A stretch of 64,000 nt of DNA, taken from positions 57,130,001-57,194,000 of the forward strand of contig JAZBRS010000020.1 of the NCBI GenBank assembly GCA_037176725.1, read 5' to 3'. The DNA comes from Posidonia oceanica. Its lineage: Eukaryota; Streptophyta; Magnoliopsida; Alismatales; Posidoniaceae. The notes under the pieces are model-generated. The model saw nothing but the letters and a program-made list of their open reading frames with translations, ran no database searches and had not been told where the DNA came from. Both the position numbers and the translations under genes were made by a program. Shown here one piece after another: positions 10,497 through 21,302 of this stretch (the stretch's first letter is position 1; every line of letters starts with the position of its first letter).

Positions 10497-11114
10497 GCGA
10501 ACCTTCTTTGCAATTTCCATCGAAGTGTCGGGCATTCGACGGATAATTGCTACTCCCTGCAGAACGCAATTCAGGACCTAATCGAATCGGGAACGATTGT
10601 GATTGACACGCACGAGGCATCCACTCAAGCACACACACATGCATCTGCACATTCAGCTGTTCCCCCTCATTCTGGCATCATCCACCAACCTCTGCCAGAG
10701 CACACTTATCCGGGAGGGGCGGGAACCTCAGGCATTCACTCTATCTTCCCTTCTGGGCCTACTACCTCTGTGGTAGACCCTTCTGATCTGATTTCTGATA
10801 TTTCTGAGCCTTTCCTTGTTAATCTCTATCTCGCGGTAGTTGCCGGCTCTGAGTCGGGAGTTCACATGATCCGACCGCGTGCCAGGCCGGAGCGCCCCTT
10901 CGCGCCCCCTGCTATGCTTCCTCAGGCTTAACCCCCTGTACACCTCCTAGTTAGGGCCCAGCCTAGATCCCCTGTCCACCTCTTAGGGCGGCCTCAGCTA
11001 GAATCCCCTATACACCTTCTAGGCAAACCTCAACCAGCCCCTGCCTTCCCACCCCAACAACCTTACCCTTTAGATAGACCTCAGTATCCAGTAGGTCCCT
11101 CTGTAACCCCTCCT
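10497..11114 (+). pseudogene. gag: gag C-terminus with CX2HX4HX4C zinc knuckle, element 1
   Basis: This continues gag in the frame used by protease and pol, after the 2-bp deletion near 10489. A zinc-binding motif at 10509-10550 reads C-N-F-H-R-S-V-G-H-S-T-D-N-C. It is a CX2HX4HX4C variant of the usual CCHC nucleocapsid knuckle and probably binds element RNA. It is followed by His/Ala/Pro-rich sequence and three copies of a P-[IV]-H-L-L repeat (about 10935-11030). A TAA at 10929-10931 interrupts it. In element 2 the first Cys is Tyr. Confidence 0.75.
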
Positions 11115-11999
11115 GTGCTCGCAGCACGTGCTCCTGTGGTTATTGACTTAACCTTAGACACCCATCGCGTCCCTTACAGCTACGCCACAGAAATGTGTGC
11201 GGAAGTAACGCAATCGGGGAGGGTCTACAGACTCCCAGCACCGGCAGTTAGGCCAAACCATCCTGAACCTGCTCTACCCCCACCCTCTAACCAACCCATA
11301 GCAGATCCGGCCTTAAACCTACCTATAGCAAGCCAAATCCCTGCCCAACCTGTAGCAAGCCAAACCTTTAGCCAATCTCCTGTGACTACCCCTTTAGAGC
11401 TTGCCAAAACTACCCCTCCTACTGCCAAGAAAAACCAACCCAAAGATAATATAACCTCCCAACTTAAGAAGGTCAAAGCCGATATTTCCATTTGGGACCT
11501 AATCCACACCTCTGCCGAACACCGCAAAGCTTTTTTTCGCGTGTTCCAAGCCGCCTGTGTGTCCCAATCTATCGAGCCTTGGGCATTGGAAAGCATGGTA
11601 GGGATGATTGCGGAGCCCCAGGTCATCTCTTTTACATATGATGAGCTGCCACCGGCAGGGATTAATCACAATCAACCCTTGTTCGTCACAGTTCAGTTCA
11701 AAAACTTTCGCATTCCTCTAACACTGGTTGATAACTGGTCAGGCCTTAACGTCTGCCCCTTGCGTACTGCAACAAAACTCGGATTCAAAGCCGAGGATAT
11801 CACACCAGCCGTGAAAGGAATGATTGCTTTTGACAACACCCACCATGACGCTCTAAGGATCCTGATTATTCGTCTCACCATTGGCTCGGTCGTTTTCGAT
11901 GTAGAATTCTATGTCGTCGACTTGAAGCCAAACTTTAACTTTCTGCTTGGGCGCCCTTGGCTCCACAAGCATCAGGTCCTTCCCTCGACCCTCCATTGA
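11115..11999 (+). pseudogene. Retroviral-type aspartic protease domain, element 1
   Basis: This domain should cleave the Gag-Pol polyprotein. The active-site strand is LVDNWSGLNVCP, with the catalytic Asp codon at 11730. The related copy in element 2 has DNGSGLN, so the Gly of the motif is Trp here (11736-11738), which should harm activity. The C-terminal signature FNFLLGRPWLHKHQVLPSTL matches the protease end of Tat/Ogre elements. Before the protease lies a Pro/Ala-rich linker (about 11240-11440). The frame is shared with RT and integrase. The stop at 11997 (TGA) replaces an Arg codon kept in element 2. Confidence 0.85.
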
Positions 12000-14060
12000 A
12001 TGATAAAGTACCGTCATGGCGATGATGTCATTATCGTCATGGTAGAGAACTTTGAGAAGGAGCGGATCGAGGCAGTCTCCCCCGTCTCTTCACAAACTAT
12101 CCCTTTTGACCCCGAGACTTCTGAAGCCTTGTATCGCGTTAATCGGTGTGAGCCGATTAACTTCATTCCTGATCTTGAACACGCCAACTCCTTGGCCGTT
12201 CACAACAACTCCTTTTGAATGGTCGAGAATGTATGTCACAGGTGGGGTTACATAAAGGGTACACCACTCGGGCGTCACGGCCAGGGGATCGCAGAGCCGA
12301 TCGTAGCGGTGGAGTGGAGGAAATCTAAACCCAAGCACAACAAAGATCACTACTTTCAACTCAAGAATCAGGAACCTGCCATCCCTAGAGACCTCACTAA
12401 CTTCACCAGTGTAGGAGTTCTGGGATCAACAGATGATCAAGTCACGGTGCCAACAGAAGACTGGGTCTGCATTGAGGACTACTACTCGGATGAGGAGCAG
12501 TCTGGCGCAGTAGAGGCAGTCCCAACTGGCAGCAAGGCTTTGGTCCGCGCAGAGGCGCCACGGTCAGTTTCTTTGGCTCTTCCTCTAGTAGATACAGCAG
12601 GCAATTCAGCAGACTCTGTGGCAGAACTGACAAGCTCTTACATTTCTACAGCCACATCTGCATCACAAGTACAAGTAGCAGCGGCAGCTTAGAAGTCAGA
12701 GACACTCCTTCAGGCACAGTCAGGCAGGCTACCTGCGGTCGCAGTCGCATCAGTACCACTGTCACTCTCTCTGGAGGGATAGTCAATGAATTCAGTCAGC
12801 AGCACGACTCGGCCCACTTCAGCAGCCGCATCACTGAGAATGCAGCAGGTGCAGTCTGCCTCACATCCTCCTACCGCAAAACAGCAACTCTCGTGGCAGG
12901 CCTCCATGGCGTCAAAGGCTGCACTCTCATAGTCACAACCAGATGCAGAGGACCAGTTGAGCATCATAGTCTCCCAGCCCTTGCGCCCTCAGAAGAGCAC
13001 CCTTGCCTACCCTCTAACTGCAACAGTGACCCTGGCAGTGTACCCGTCTGTGGCCCTGCTGACCAGTCTGTTTGGATCTTCGATGTCGAAGCTGCCGCTA
13101 TCAGGCGTGCCCGTGAGCCAGACCATGCAAATACCAAGGGCAGCGATCCATCTTGCAGCTAGGTCAGAGCCGCAGTCCCCCAACGCCTACTACGTCGACT
13201 CACCCTCGGATGAGGAGGAAGGAGTGGCAGTAGAAGCCCCGGTCAATTCATGGATGTCCGACTTAGAGTTACTTTATCAGGAACAGCTCATGTCGATAGT
13301 AGAAGACCTGGCAGAGCACCAAGCTGCAGAAAGGAAAGGGAAAGCCATGGCTACGGACCCTCCTCTGCAAGAAGACCATGCCTCTATCATGGTCCTGGAA
13401 GAAGATTCAGCAGTATCGGACTCCCCTAGACCAGATGAGCTCATTACTCTGCGACTAGAAGGCGGGTCTAGGTGGTTTGTGTAGCACATGCCTCACTCAG
13501 GTAGTGTAGCAAGTGGCAGTGCCCAGATCAGCCGCCAGTCCGGCATACCCTCCACAAGCACACTAGAAGACTCAGAGGAGGAAGCACTAGCAGTCCAAGC
13601 AGCAACAATAATAGAGACGAAAGCAGAATTAGTAACAGAATCATCAGTAGCCTCAATAGCATGGCCATCAGCAGTATCAGTAACAGAATCAGTAAGGCCC
13701 TCAACAACATCAGCAGAGCACTCAGCAGAATCAGTCAGGCCAGAGCAGATAGAAGAAGTTGCCAGGATGGAAGTCGCACACCAAGGCTACAAGAATACTC
13801 GAGTAAGCGTGACCATCCTGAAGCATCACCAGGGCCAAGCAGCGGAACATATACACTCTTTCGACATCACAAATCCTTCTTTTGAGAAAGAGATCCTCTC
13901 GGAACTTATCGCTTATGGAGAGGAGGATGATACGGACGAGGATGAGACTGACGAATCATTGCCCGAGTTCTGGCCCTATGACGACGACCTAGAAGGCCCC
14001 AACCTCCATGTTGAAGAAGAAACAGAGGTTGTTAACATCAGCACAGTTGAGGAAATTAGA
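12000..14060 (+). pseudogene. Protease-RT spacer region, acidic and Ser/Ala/Val-rich, element 1
   Basis: About 2 kb of pol frame without a recognised domain joins protease to RT. It has two acidic DYYSDEE/SPSDEEE stretches (near 12475 and 13200), long Ser/Ala/Val/Gln-rich tracts, a TCAGTA-type microsatellite coding Ser/Val/Glu repeats (13600-13740) and an acidic GEEDDTDEDETDE run (13915-13955). Stops include TGA 12216, TAG 12690, TAG near 12780 and TAG 13482. Element 2 keeps the same region (51774-53500), so it belongs to the family. Function unknown. Confidence 0.7.
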
Positions 14061-14963
14061 GAAGTTCGCATCAGTGCCCAACTGTCCCCCCAGGCTCGAG
14101 TAGAGTTCATCGCATTCCTGAAGGAATATGCGGATGTCTTCGCCTGGAGTTACGAAGATATGGTTGGCCTTGACATAGAGATAGTGGTGCACAATCTATC
14201 CCTAGATCCAGATGCCAAGCCAGTAAAGCAGAAGCTGAGAAGATGGCGACCGCAGTGGCTGCTTATGATCAAAGAAGAGATCATGAAACAGCATAGAGTC
14301 AATTTCCTCAAGGTCATCCTTTATGCTGAGTGGCTAGCAAACATTGTACCTGTGCCCAAGAAAGATGGCCGCGTTCGGATCTGCATCGACTATAGGGACC
14401 TGAACAAGGCGAGTCCCAAGGACGACTTCCCATTACCTCACATTGACGTCCTAGTTGACAATACAGCGGGCCACAAGATGCTCTCCTTCATGGACGGCTT
14501 TTCTGGATATAATCAGATCAAAATGGCAGAAGAAGACATGGAAAAGACTTCATTCATCACCCCTTGGGGGGTCTTCTGCTACCAAGTCATGCCGTTTGGA
14601 CTGAAGAATGCTGGCGCAACCTATCAAAGGACCATGACTGCACTGTTTCATGACCTCATGCACCAAGAAGTGGAGGTCTATGTAGACGACATGATTGCTA
14701 AAACCAAGGAGCCTGAAGATCATCTTGCCTGTTTAAAGAAGCTCTTTACCCGTCTAAGAAAGTACAAGCTGTGCTTGAACCCCAACAAGTGTGTATTCGG
14801 GGTGTCTTCTGGCAAACTGCTGGGCTACATTGTTAGCCAAAGGGGGATTGAAGTAGACCCGATGAAAGCTAAAGCCATCGTGGATATGCCACCCCCTCGG
14901 ACTGAAAAGGAGGTCAGAGGTCTGCTTGGGCGTTTACAATGCATCAGTCGCTTCATTACATAG
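14061..14963 (+). pseudogene. pol: Reverse transcriptase domain, element 1
   Basis: It copies element RNA into DNA in the capsid. The open stretch from 13488 runs through the RT domain. Visible motifs in order: YADVFAWSYEDM, VPKKDGRVRICIDYRDLN, KMLSFMDGFSGYNQI, TPWGVFCYQVMPFGLKNA, and the catalytic box YVDDM at 14679-14693, followed by GYIVSQRGIEVDPMK. All catalytic Asp residues are present. TAG at 14961 ends the frame where element 2 has CAG, and the same frame continues beyond. Spacing is typical of plant Ty3/gypsy RT. Confidence 0.93.
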
Positions 14964-15430
14964 CTTACGCCCATTTGCAAGCCCATATTCAAGCTCCTGA
15001 AGAAAAATGCACAAATTCATTGGAGCGAGGAGTGTCAGGCGGCATTTGCCAAGATCAAGCAGCTGCTAATTAAGCCTCCCGTCTTGGTTCCCCCCACTCC
15101 AGGGAGACCCTTGCTTCTCTACCTTTCTACCACGCAGCATTCCATGGGCACCGTCTTGGGCTAACATGACGAATTTGGTAGAAAGGAGCGCGCCATTTAC
15201 TACCTGAGCAAGAAGTTCAATGAATGCGAAGCCAGGTATAGTACAATAGAGAAGACCTGCCTATCCCTTGTCTGGGCTGCACAGAAGTTAAGGCACTACA
15301 TGATGGCATACCTAATTCAGCTCTTGTGTCGGCATGATCCTATCAAGTTCCTCTTTCAAAAACCGGCCATGGTAGGCAGATGTGTTAAGTGGCAGGTACT
15401 ATTGTCTCAATACGACATCACCTTTGTCAC
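14964..15430 (+). pseudogene. pol: RT-linked RNase H domain, element 1
   Basis: This domain degrades RNA in RNA-DNA hybrids. It continues the RT frame after the TAG. Landmarks: WSEECQAAFAKIKQLL, RPLLLYLSTTQHSMGTVLG, RAIYYLSKKFNECEARYS, EKTCLSLVWAAQKLRHYM and the connection VGRCVKWQVLLSQYDI. A TAA at 15162-15164 replaces the Gln codon present in element 2. The strand bearing the usual first catalytic Asp reads LYLSTTQ, so this RNase H may be degenerate. That would fit the family's possession of a second RNase H. Confidence 0.85.
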
Positions 15431-15970
15431 TCAGAAGTCCATGAAGGGCCAAGCTATGGCAGACCATCTTGCTGATCTCCCACTGCCTGAATATCAGCCA
15501 CTCCAGACGCAGTTTCCAGATGAATACATTCTGTTTGCAATGGAGGACTCTGAAGACAAAGACCTTGAAGATCAGGAGCAATGGCAGTTATACTTCGATG
15601 GTGCTATGAACAAGAAAAGCCGAGGCATAGGCGTAGTGCTGACAACACCTCAGGGACAGATGATTCCCTTCTTTCGGAAGCTGACCTTCAAATGCACTAA
15701 CAATGAAGCAGAGTACGAGGCATGCATCTTAAGACTGAATGTCGCCCTCGAGCATGAGGTGCAGAAGCTGCTAGTGCACTGTGACGCTATGCTGGTGATC
15801 TCTCAAGTTAATGGCGAGTGGAAGACGAAAGATCCAAAGCTACTGCCATATCTTGAACACCTGTTGAAGCTGATAGAACAATTTGCAAGCATCCACTTCA
15901 CATACATGAACCGAGCAAGGAACGCATATGCAGATGTGTTAGCAACCTTGGCGTCCTGGCTCAGCATACC
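15431..15970 (+). pseudogene. pol: Second RNase H (archaeal-type aRNH), element 1
   Basis: This lies between the first RNase H and integrase. It carries WQLYFDGAMNKK (first Asp), CTNNEAEYEACI (Glu) and LLVHCDAMLVISQ (second Asp), then a C-terminal ARNAYADVLATLAS, where the last acidic residue is expected. The order fits the extra RNase H known from Tat-lineage elements. It is part of the open stretch 15300-17108, so this portion has no stop in element 1. Confidence 0.88.
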
Positions 15971-15999
15971 TGAAGACAGCATAGTGGAAGTATCTGTTA

Positions 16000-17309
16000 C
16001 TCGCATTGAGCAGCCTGCACACTGTATGAGCATTGAAGAGGCAGATCCAACAACAGAGGAGCAGCCCTGGTACAAAGACATAAAAGCTTTCCTGGAATCT
16101 GGCAGCTTTCCACCTGGTACCTCAGCAGTAGACAAAAGAACTCTGACGCGTCTGGCGTCAAAGTATGTATTAGGAGCGGGACAGTTGTACAAAAGATCAT
16201 ACAACCAGATGCTCTTGCGCTACCTGTACAAATCAGAGGCTGATGCGCTGATGCTTCAAGTACATGCGGGGACCTGCGGCCCACACATGAACGGCGTCCT
16301 CCTAGCCAAGAAGATAATGCTTCAAGGATACTATTGGCTAACTATGGAAGCTGACTGCTGCCGCTTTGTGCGCAGATGCCACAACTGCCAAGTGCATGGC
16401 AACTTTATTCGGCTGCCCCCTCAAGAACTGCACAGCATGTCGTCGCCATGGCCCTTCTCCACGTGGGGGATTGATGTCATTGTCGCCATCCACCCTCCAG
16501 CTTCTAACGGTCATCATTACATTCTGGTAGCGATTGATTACTTTACTAAGTGGGTGGAAGCGACCTCCTACACGACAGTGACTGCCATGGCTACAGAAAA
16601 GTTCATTAAAAACAATATCATAGCCCGGTACGGGGTCCCACATGCAATTATATCTAACAATGGCACGAATATCATTACTAAGAGGATCGAAAACTATTTG
16701 CAGAGCTTCAGTATCAAGCATCACAGATCCTCGCCTTACCGACCGCAGATGAACGGTGCAGTGGAGTCCGCCAACAAAAATCTGGTTAAAATCCTGAAGA
16801 AGATGGCGGAAACTCATAAGGACTGGCATGACAAGCTTCCTTACGCGCTCTGGGCATATAGAACATCTGTCCGCACTTCAACAAGCGCCACCCCATACTC
16901 TCTGGTGTATGGCATGGAGGCGGTGCTGCCCATCGAAGTAGAGATCCCGTCACTGCAGATCCTACGCGAAGCCGAGCTGGATGAAGCAGAATGGGTCGAA
17001 GACCACTGCGTCCAACTGAATCTGATTGATGAGCACAGGCTGCAAGCTATGCATAATGCTCACTGCTACCAAAAGAGAATGGCCAGGTCTTACTTGAAGA
17101 AAGTTTAGCTAAGAGGCTTCTAGACAGAGGACCTTGTTTTGCGCGCCATTCATTTGCCTGATGGTCGAGGGAAATTCCGACCTAACTGGCGTGGCCCCTT
17201 TGTGGTCAAGCAAGTCTTTTCGGGCAGTGCTGTAACTCTTGAGGATATGGATCAGGTCGAGCAGTCTGAGCCCGTCAACCTCTGCTACCTCAAGAAGTAC
17301 TATCAGTAG
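16000..17309 (+). pseudogene. pol: Integrase, element 1 (second catalytic Asp lost)
   Basis: It would insert element DNA in the nucleus. The HHCC zinc region is HAGTCGPHMNG ... CHNC (about 16263-16390). The DDE core has WGIDVI (Asp codon 16473-16475), then IISNNGTN, where the expected Asp is Asn (16656-16658; element 2 has Asp), and VESANKN (Glu). The C-terminal part continues in the same frame past TAG stops at 17106 and 17121 to GKFRPNWRGPFVV and LKKYYQ, ending at TAG 17307-17309. No chromodomain follows. Confidence 0.92.
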
Positions 17310-18848
17310 CGCAAGGCAGCCCCGTTGCAGACGCTTCCCCCCATCTATACACTTGCATTCTCGTTCCTTACATTCTCATCCTACCTGCATCTTCTATCAT
17401 GTCTCTTACTTTTATTCTTGAACATTTGCTTATGCTTCTTCTGTCCTTCCCTTACACATCCTTGTCACATTTCGCCCTTTCCATACACCATTTTCTTTTT
17501 TCAAATCATCATCGTCATCCTCTCGAAACATGCATCATCTTTTTTTCATATCATCATCGTCATCCTCTCAAATCATGCATTGCATCTTCTGCCCGGTGAT
17601 GAAAACCGGAAGTGCTTGCCTGCTCTGAAAGGATTTCACCCTGCCTCACCCGGCACTACTCAGATGTCTTAGCTAGTGAGGGAGCCACCATCAATCAGGA
17701 TAGGCGAACCGCCTAAACTCGTAAGGACATACACCTCTGAGGGAGAAAAATGCTAGGATGTGAGTTCAAAAAAAGTGAGAATAGACATCTAGGCTTGGGC
17801 ATACCAAAAGGAATAGAAGGCGAAGACAGAAGCTGGCCCTAAAGATAAGGGTGTGCAGTCTAACCCTGCTCCTTCAGCTCATCACATAGCAGACCCAAAG
17901 TCCACATCCATCACAACCCAAACACCCTTCTTTTTACCTCCAAAATGGGGATAGCAAAAGCCTGAAAAAAAAAAGAGAAAAAGAAATCAAACAAACAAAG
18001 AAAAAAAAAGGAGAGAAGAAAAAAAAAAGAAAAAGAAAGAGCAAGCAAAGAAAAGAAAAAAGAAGGAAAAGGGTTAGACAAAAATCAGCCTGAAAATTCA
18101 GGCAATATCATTTCCCCGTACCTTACAAGAAATCCAAGGGTATAAGCCTAAAAAGGGTCTACCACCTCCCTCCAAAAACAAACACTTACCATCTCCTAGC
18201 CAGGGGCAGAGAAAGCCTGCATACCCATGACGGAGAAATCAAAAAAATGAGAGCAGAAAGAGTAGGCATAGGTCCTGAGAGCTTGGCAGGTAGTCTGTCC
18301 TCACCACACCACCACCTGTATACTGCCAACACCCGTTCCGAAGTGCCACCAGCAAGCTACGAGTCTAAGTAGGGCCCAGTGAGTTAGGGACCACTCCCTT
18401 CCTCTGCAGCAGGCACCAAAGCATTTCGTGTGCTGAGGGCACCAAAGCATACTAATCATTTCTTAAGCATACCAACCTGCATCGCGCATACATGCATCTC
18501 CAATCATCCCTTCCCTCTTATCAATCGTTCCGCTCTACAACTTGCCTTGACTCTGAGACAGTACTTCTCGCCAAGCACATGTTGACGCCACTCGAGCGGC
18601 GCTGGCTTAGATCTCCTGCCAGTCCTCGCCCCTATGCCAACAAGACTGTTACAGAATTTCCTTTGCTTATGTCTGCTTAGCTGCTTTATTCTGATATTAA
18701 CTGCTGAACATATTGTACTACTTTATCAGCCTCAGATTCTACTTTCTGTTAGAGATTATATGCTTGTGTGATCTGACTATCTGCAACATTGATAACAGGT
18801 ACCTTCAAGCTCTGCAGCATCTGCCTATTTCACCCTACAGCCTACGCC
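17310..18848 (+). other. Non-coding region between pol and third ORF, element 1
   Basis: About 1.5 kb without a supportable ORF. It is CT-rich with TCATCATCGTC repeats at 17495-17570, contains a GTGATGAAAACCGGAAGTGC word near 17597, and a strong purine tract (A/G, about 17960-18080). CAGGTACC at 18797 and a pyrimidine stretch ending CCCTACAG at 18832-18839 resemble splice signals just before the third ORF. Element 2 keeps the same layout at 31636-33069, including a pyrimidine mirror of the purine tract on the plus strand. Confidence 0.65.
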
Positions 18849-20051
18849 ATGGGTTACCCAACTCTTAAAACTCCAGTGCACTGTTCTGAAGCCCTGCGGG
18901 GCTGGATTGGCAAGCTTACTTAGGAAGACTGCGAGAAGCTGCACCTCTAGGGCATACCTACAAAGCTACTGAAAGCGGCTGATGTCGAAGTGAGCCGTCA
19001 CCTTCTGTGCGCTGCCACAAGATTCTGGAAGCCGGCGCACCATGTCTTCCGCTTCGGAAGAACTGAACTGACACCTACTCTGGAGGAGGTGCGCCGCATG
19101 TGTGGCTTCTCCCGGCTAATGGGACCGCCCATTTTCATGAGGCGTGACAAATACATAGCGGTCCTCTGCAAGCTATCTGGGCTATCTACTGATAGGTGCC
19201 AGCAAAGACTGATCTGCACCAGCGGTCCCACACCCATGCTGCGCCTGCACTACTTTGATGAGATCATAGACAAGCGCGCTGAACTCAGAGATGATCTATG
19301 GCTTCGGGCATTTGTCACCCGATTTCTGGGAGAGCTAATATTCACCCATGGCCGGATGACAGTCGGGATAGAAATTGCTGAAATCGCACTAGCTGTGGTG
19401 ACTAGGCAGATCGACCTGGCACCAGTCGTCCTGGCTGAAACTTATTGCGGATTGGACCGCATCTCCCACCGCTGCCGCCATTTCCACGGCTGCGGAGTGC
19501 TAGTACAGATCTGGCTGGCTGCATACCTTGAACTGAACTTACTGTGCCCCTAGGGCCACGTCATTGAAACATACTGCAACAGCGGCCATGCCAGGACAAT
19601 CAAGAAAGTCACTGAAGAATACAAGAAGCTATCTGAGCTGATGGACGACGCCGTCACGTGGCGCATCATTCCATCTGCGGCTGAGCCTTTCACTATCTTC
19701 TTCGATACCCGCGATGCACGACTTGTGGTGCTGCCTGGATTCACCGGAGGCGTGGAGTATCACCCCATCCGAGTCATGCGGCAGTTCGGCCTCCAGTAGC
19801 GTGCTTTCATAGACAGCACAGCCCCAAGGCTTCTTCAAGCATATCCTTATGGGTCAACATCTGCTACAACTAAGCTGGCTGATCTTATGCAGCATGGAGT
19901 GCGATCTACTGACCTGGCATCTACGCAAGGCTCGGGATGCACTCCTGAATATCTGACGGAGGTACAAGCGTTCTGGCCTATCAGTGGGATACCTCCTGGC
20001 GCTCCTTAGTTCCCTGACTCCCGAAAGGCAAAGAAACCTCGGACCGACTAG
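18849..20051 (+). pseudogene. Third ORF: plant-mobile-domain/DUF7745-like protein, element 1
   Basis: A sense-strand ORF of 400 codons downstream of pol, from ATG 18849 to TAG 20049-20051. The N-terminal half reads FWKPAHHVFRFGRTELTPTL then EEVRRMCGF. This is the helical 'FWdp..hvFrFg..El.PTlEE' pattern of plant mobile domain/DUF7745 proteins found in host genes and near retrotransposons. The C-terminal half has PVVLAETYCGLDRISHRC and VEYHPIRVMRQFG. Stops at 18921, 18948, 19551, near 19797 and near 20008 are all TAG. The first two are shared with element 2. Length is identical (1203 bp) in element 2, so the frame has no net indel. Family assignment is from memory of motifs; function is unknown. 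Confidence 0.65.
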
Positions 20052-20328
20052 AGCGTTCATGTAACTGCCTGCTTATCTTATGCTGAAAACTTTTGGCCTG
20101 CCACAGGCATGTAATCAAGTTCAATCAATACAAAGGCGTTCTGAGCCACCTGTTTGCATTCCAAATCTGCTACAAGTGCATGCATGATCATATCAATCAT
20201 ATTTGCAGGGCCCCTGGCCAGACTTGCTGCCGAACACCGCAGGAAAGTCCTCATCAATCAACCTAAATGCTGACCCATGCCGTTTGAGCAAGCAAAGCTG
20301 CCAGGCACCGTCATCTGTATCTTCATCC
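20052..20328 (+). other. Short non-coding link after third ORF
   Basis: No ORF or repeat is evident. Sequence matches 30150-30432 of element 2 on the minus strand. Confidence 0.6.
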
Positions 20329-20531
20329 TGGGCTGGCAACCCCAACTGCCCGGCGATAGGTCCGTCAACCTGTCATCCCGGGTTGGCACCCCCAACTGCT
20401 CGACAATAGGTCCGTCAACCTGTCATCCTTGGTTGGCACCCCCAACTGCCCGACGATAGGCCCGTCAACCTGTCATCCTTGGCTGGCACCCCCAACTGCC
20501 TGGCGATAGGTCTGTCAACCTGTCATCATCC
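20329..20531 (+). repeat. 50-bp tandem repeat, four copies
   Basis: Units of 50 bp contain TTGGCACCCCCAACTGCC, GATAGGTCCGTCAACC and TGTCATCC. They start at 20329, 20379, 20429 and 20479. Element 2 has no such expansion in the matching place (30140-30200), so the amplification is specific to element 1 or was lost in element 2. Confidence 0.85.
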
Positions 20532-20747
20532 TTGGGCTGGTACCGCAAACTACTCGTCTGGCAAACACGACAGTTTTGTCTTCATCCTCTGCTTTTGATG
20601 CCAAGAACGCGCTGGCCAACCCCTGGTATCATCCTGATACCAGGGGCATCTTTTGATCGCCCCTTGGTATCGTTCTCCCTCTCTTTCCCTCGTGATATTC
20701 CTGGTATCATGAGATGATTCGCCCTTGCGAAATCCATCCACTTGCCA

Positions 20748-21302
20748 GCTGATAAGTCCAATATCTTATCATCTCTCTTCCTTTGCCGGCCGATAAGTCC
20801 GATATCTTATCATTCCTTCATCCCCTCTTTGCCGACCGATAAGTCCGATATCTTATCATTCTATTCTTTTATTCATTTGCCGACCGATAAGTTCGATATC
20901 TTATCATCTCTCTCCCCTTGCCGGCTGATAAGTCCGATATCTTATCATCTCTCTCTCTTTGCCGGCCTATAAGTCTGATATCTTATCATTCCTTCATCCT
21001 CTCTTTGCCGACTGATAAGTCCGATATCTTATCATTCTATTCTTTTATTCATTTGCCGGCCGATAAGTCCGATATCTTATCATCTCTCTCCCTTTGCCGG
21101 CCGATAGGTCCGATATCTTATCATTCCTTTACCCTCTCTTTGCCGGCCGATAAGTCTGATATCTTATCATTCTGTTCTTTTATTCATTTGCAGGCCGATA
21201 AGTCTGATATCTTATCATCCCTTTCCCTTTGCCGGCCGATAAGTCCAATATCTTATCATTCCTTCATCCCCTCTTTGCCGGCCGATAAGTCCGATATCTT
21301 AT
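20748..21302 (+). repeat. GATAAG...CTTATC hairpin array, 13 units
   Basis: Thirteen units contain GCCGGCCGATAAGTCC then GATATCTTATCAT, separated by CT-rich spacers of varying length. GATAAG and CTTATC pair around an 8-base loop. A further lone unit lies at about 22483-22505. It is frame-open over 200 codons by chance. Element 2 carries about six units (29706-29945). Confidence 0.88.

Noticed and set aside
17109..17672. Possible chromodomain after integrase
   Set aside because: The frame ends at LKKYYQ (17307-17309), with only the usual GKFRPNW integrase tail and no chromodomain motif.
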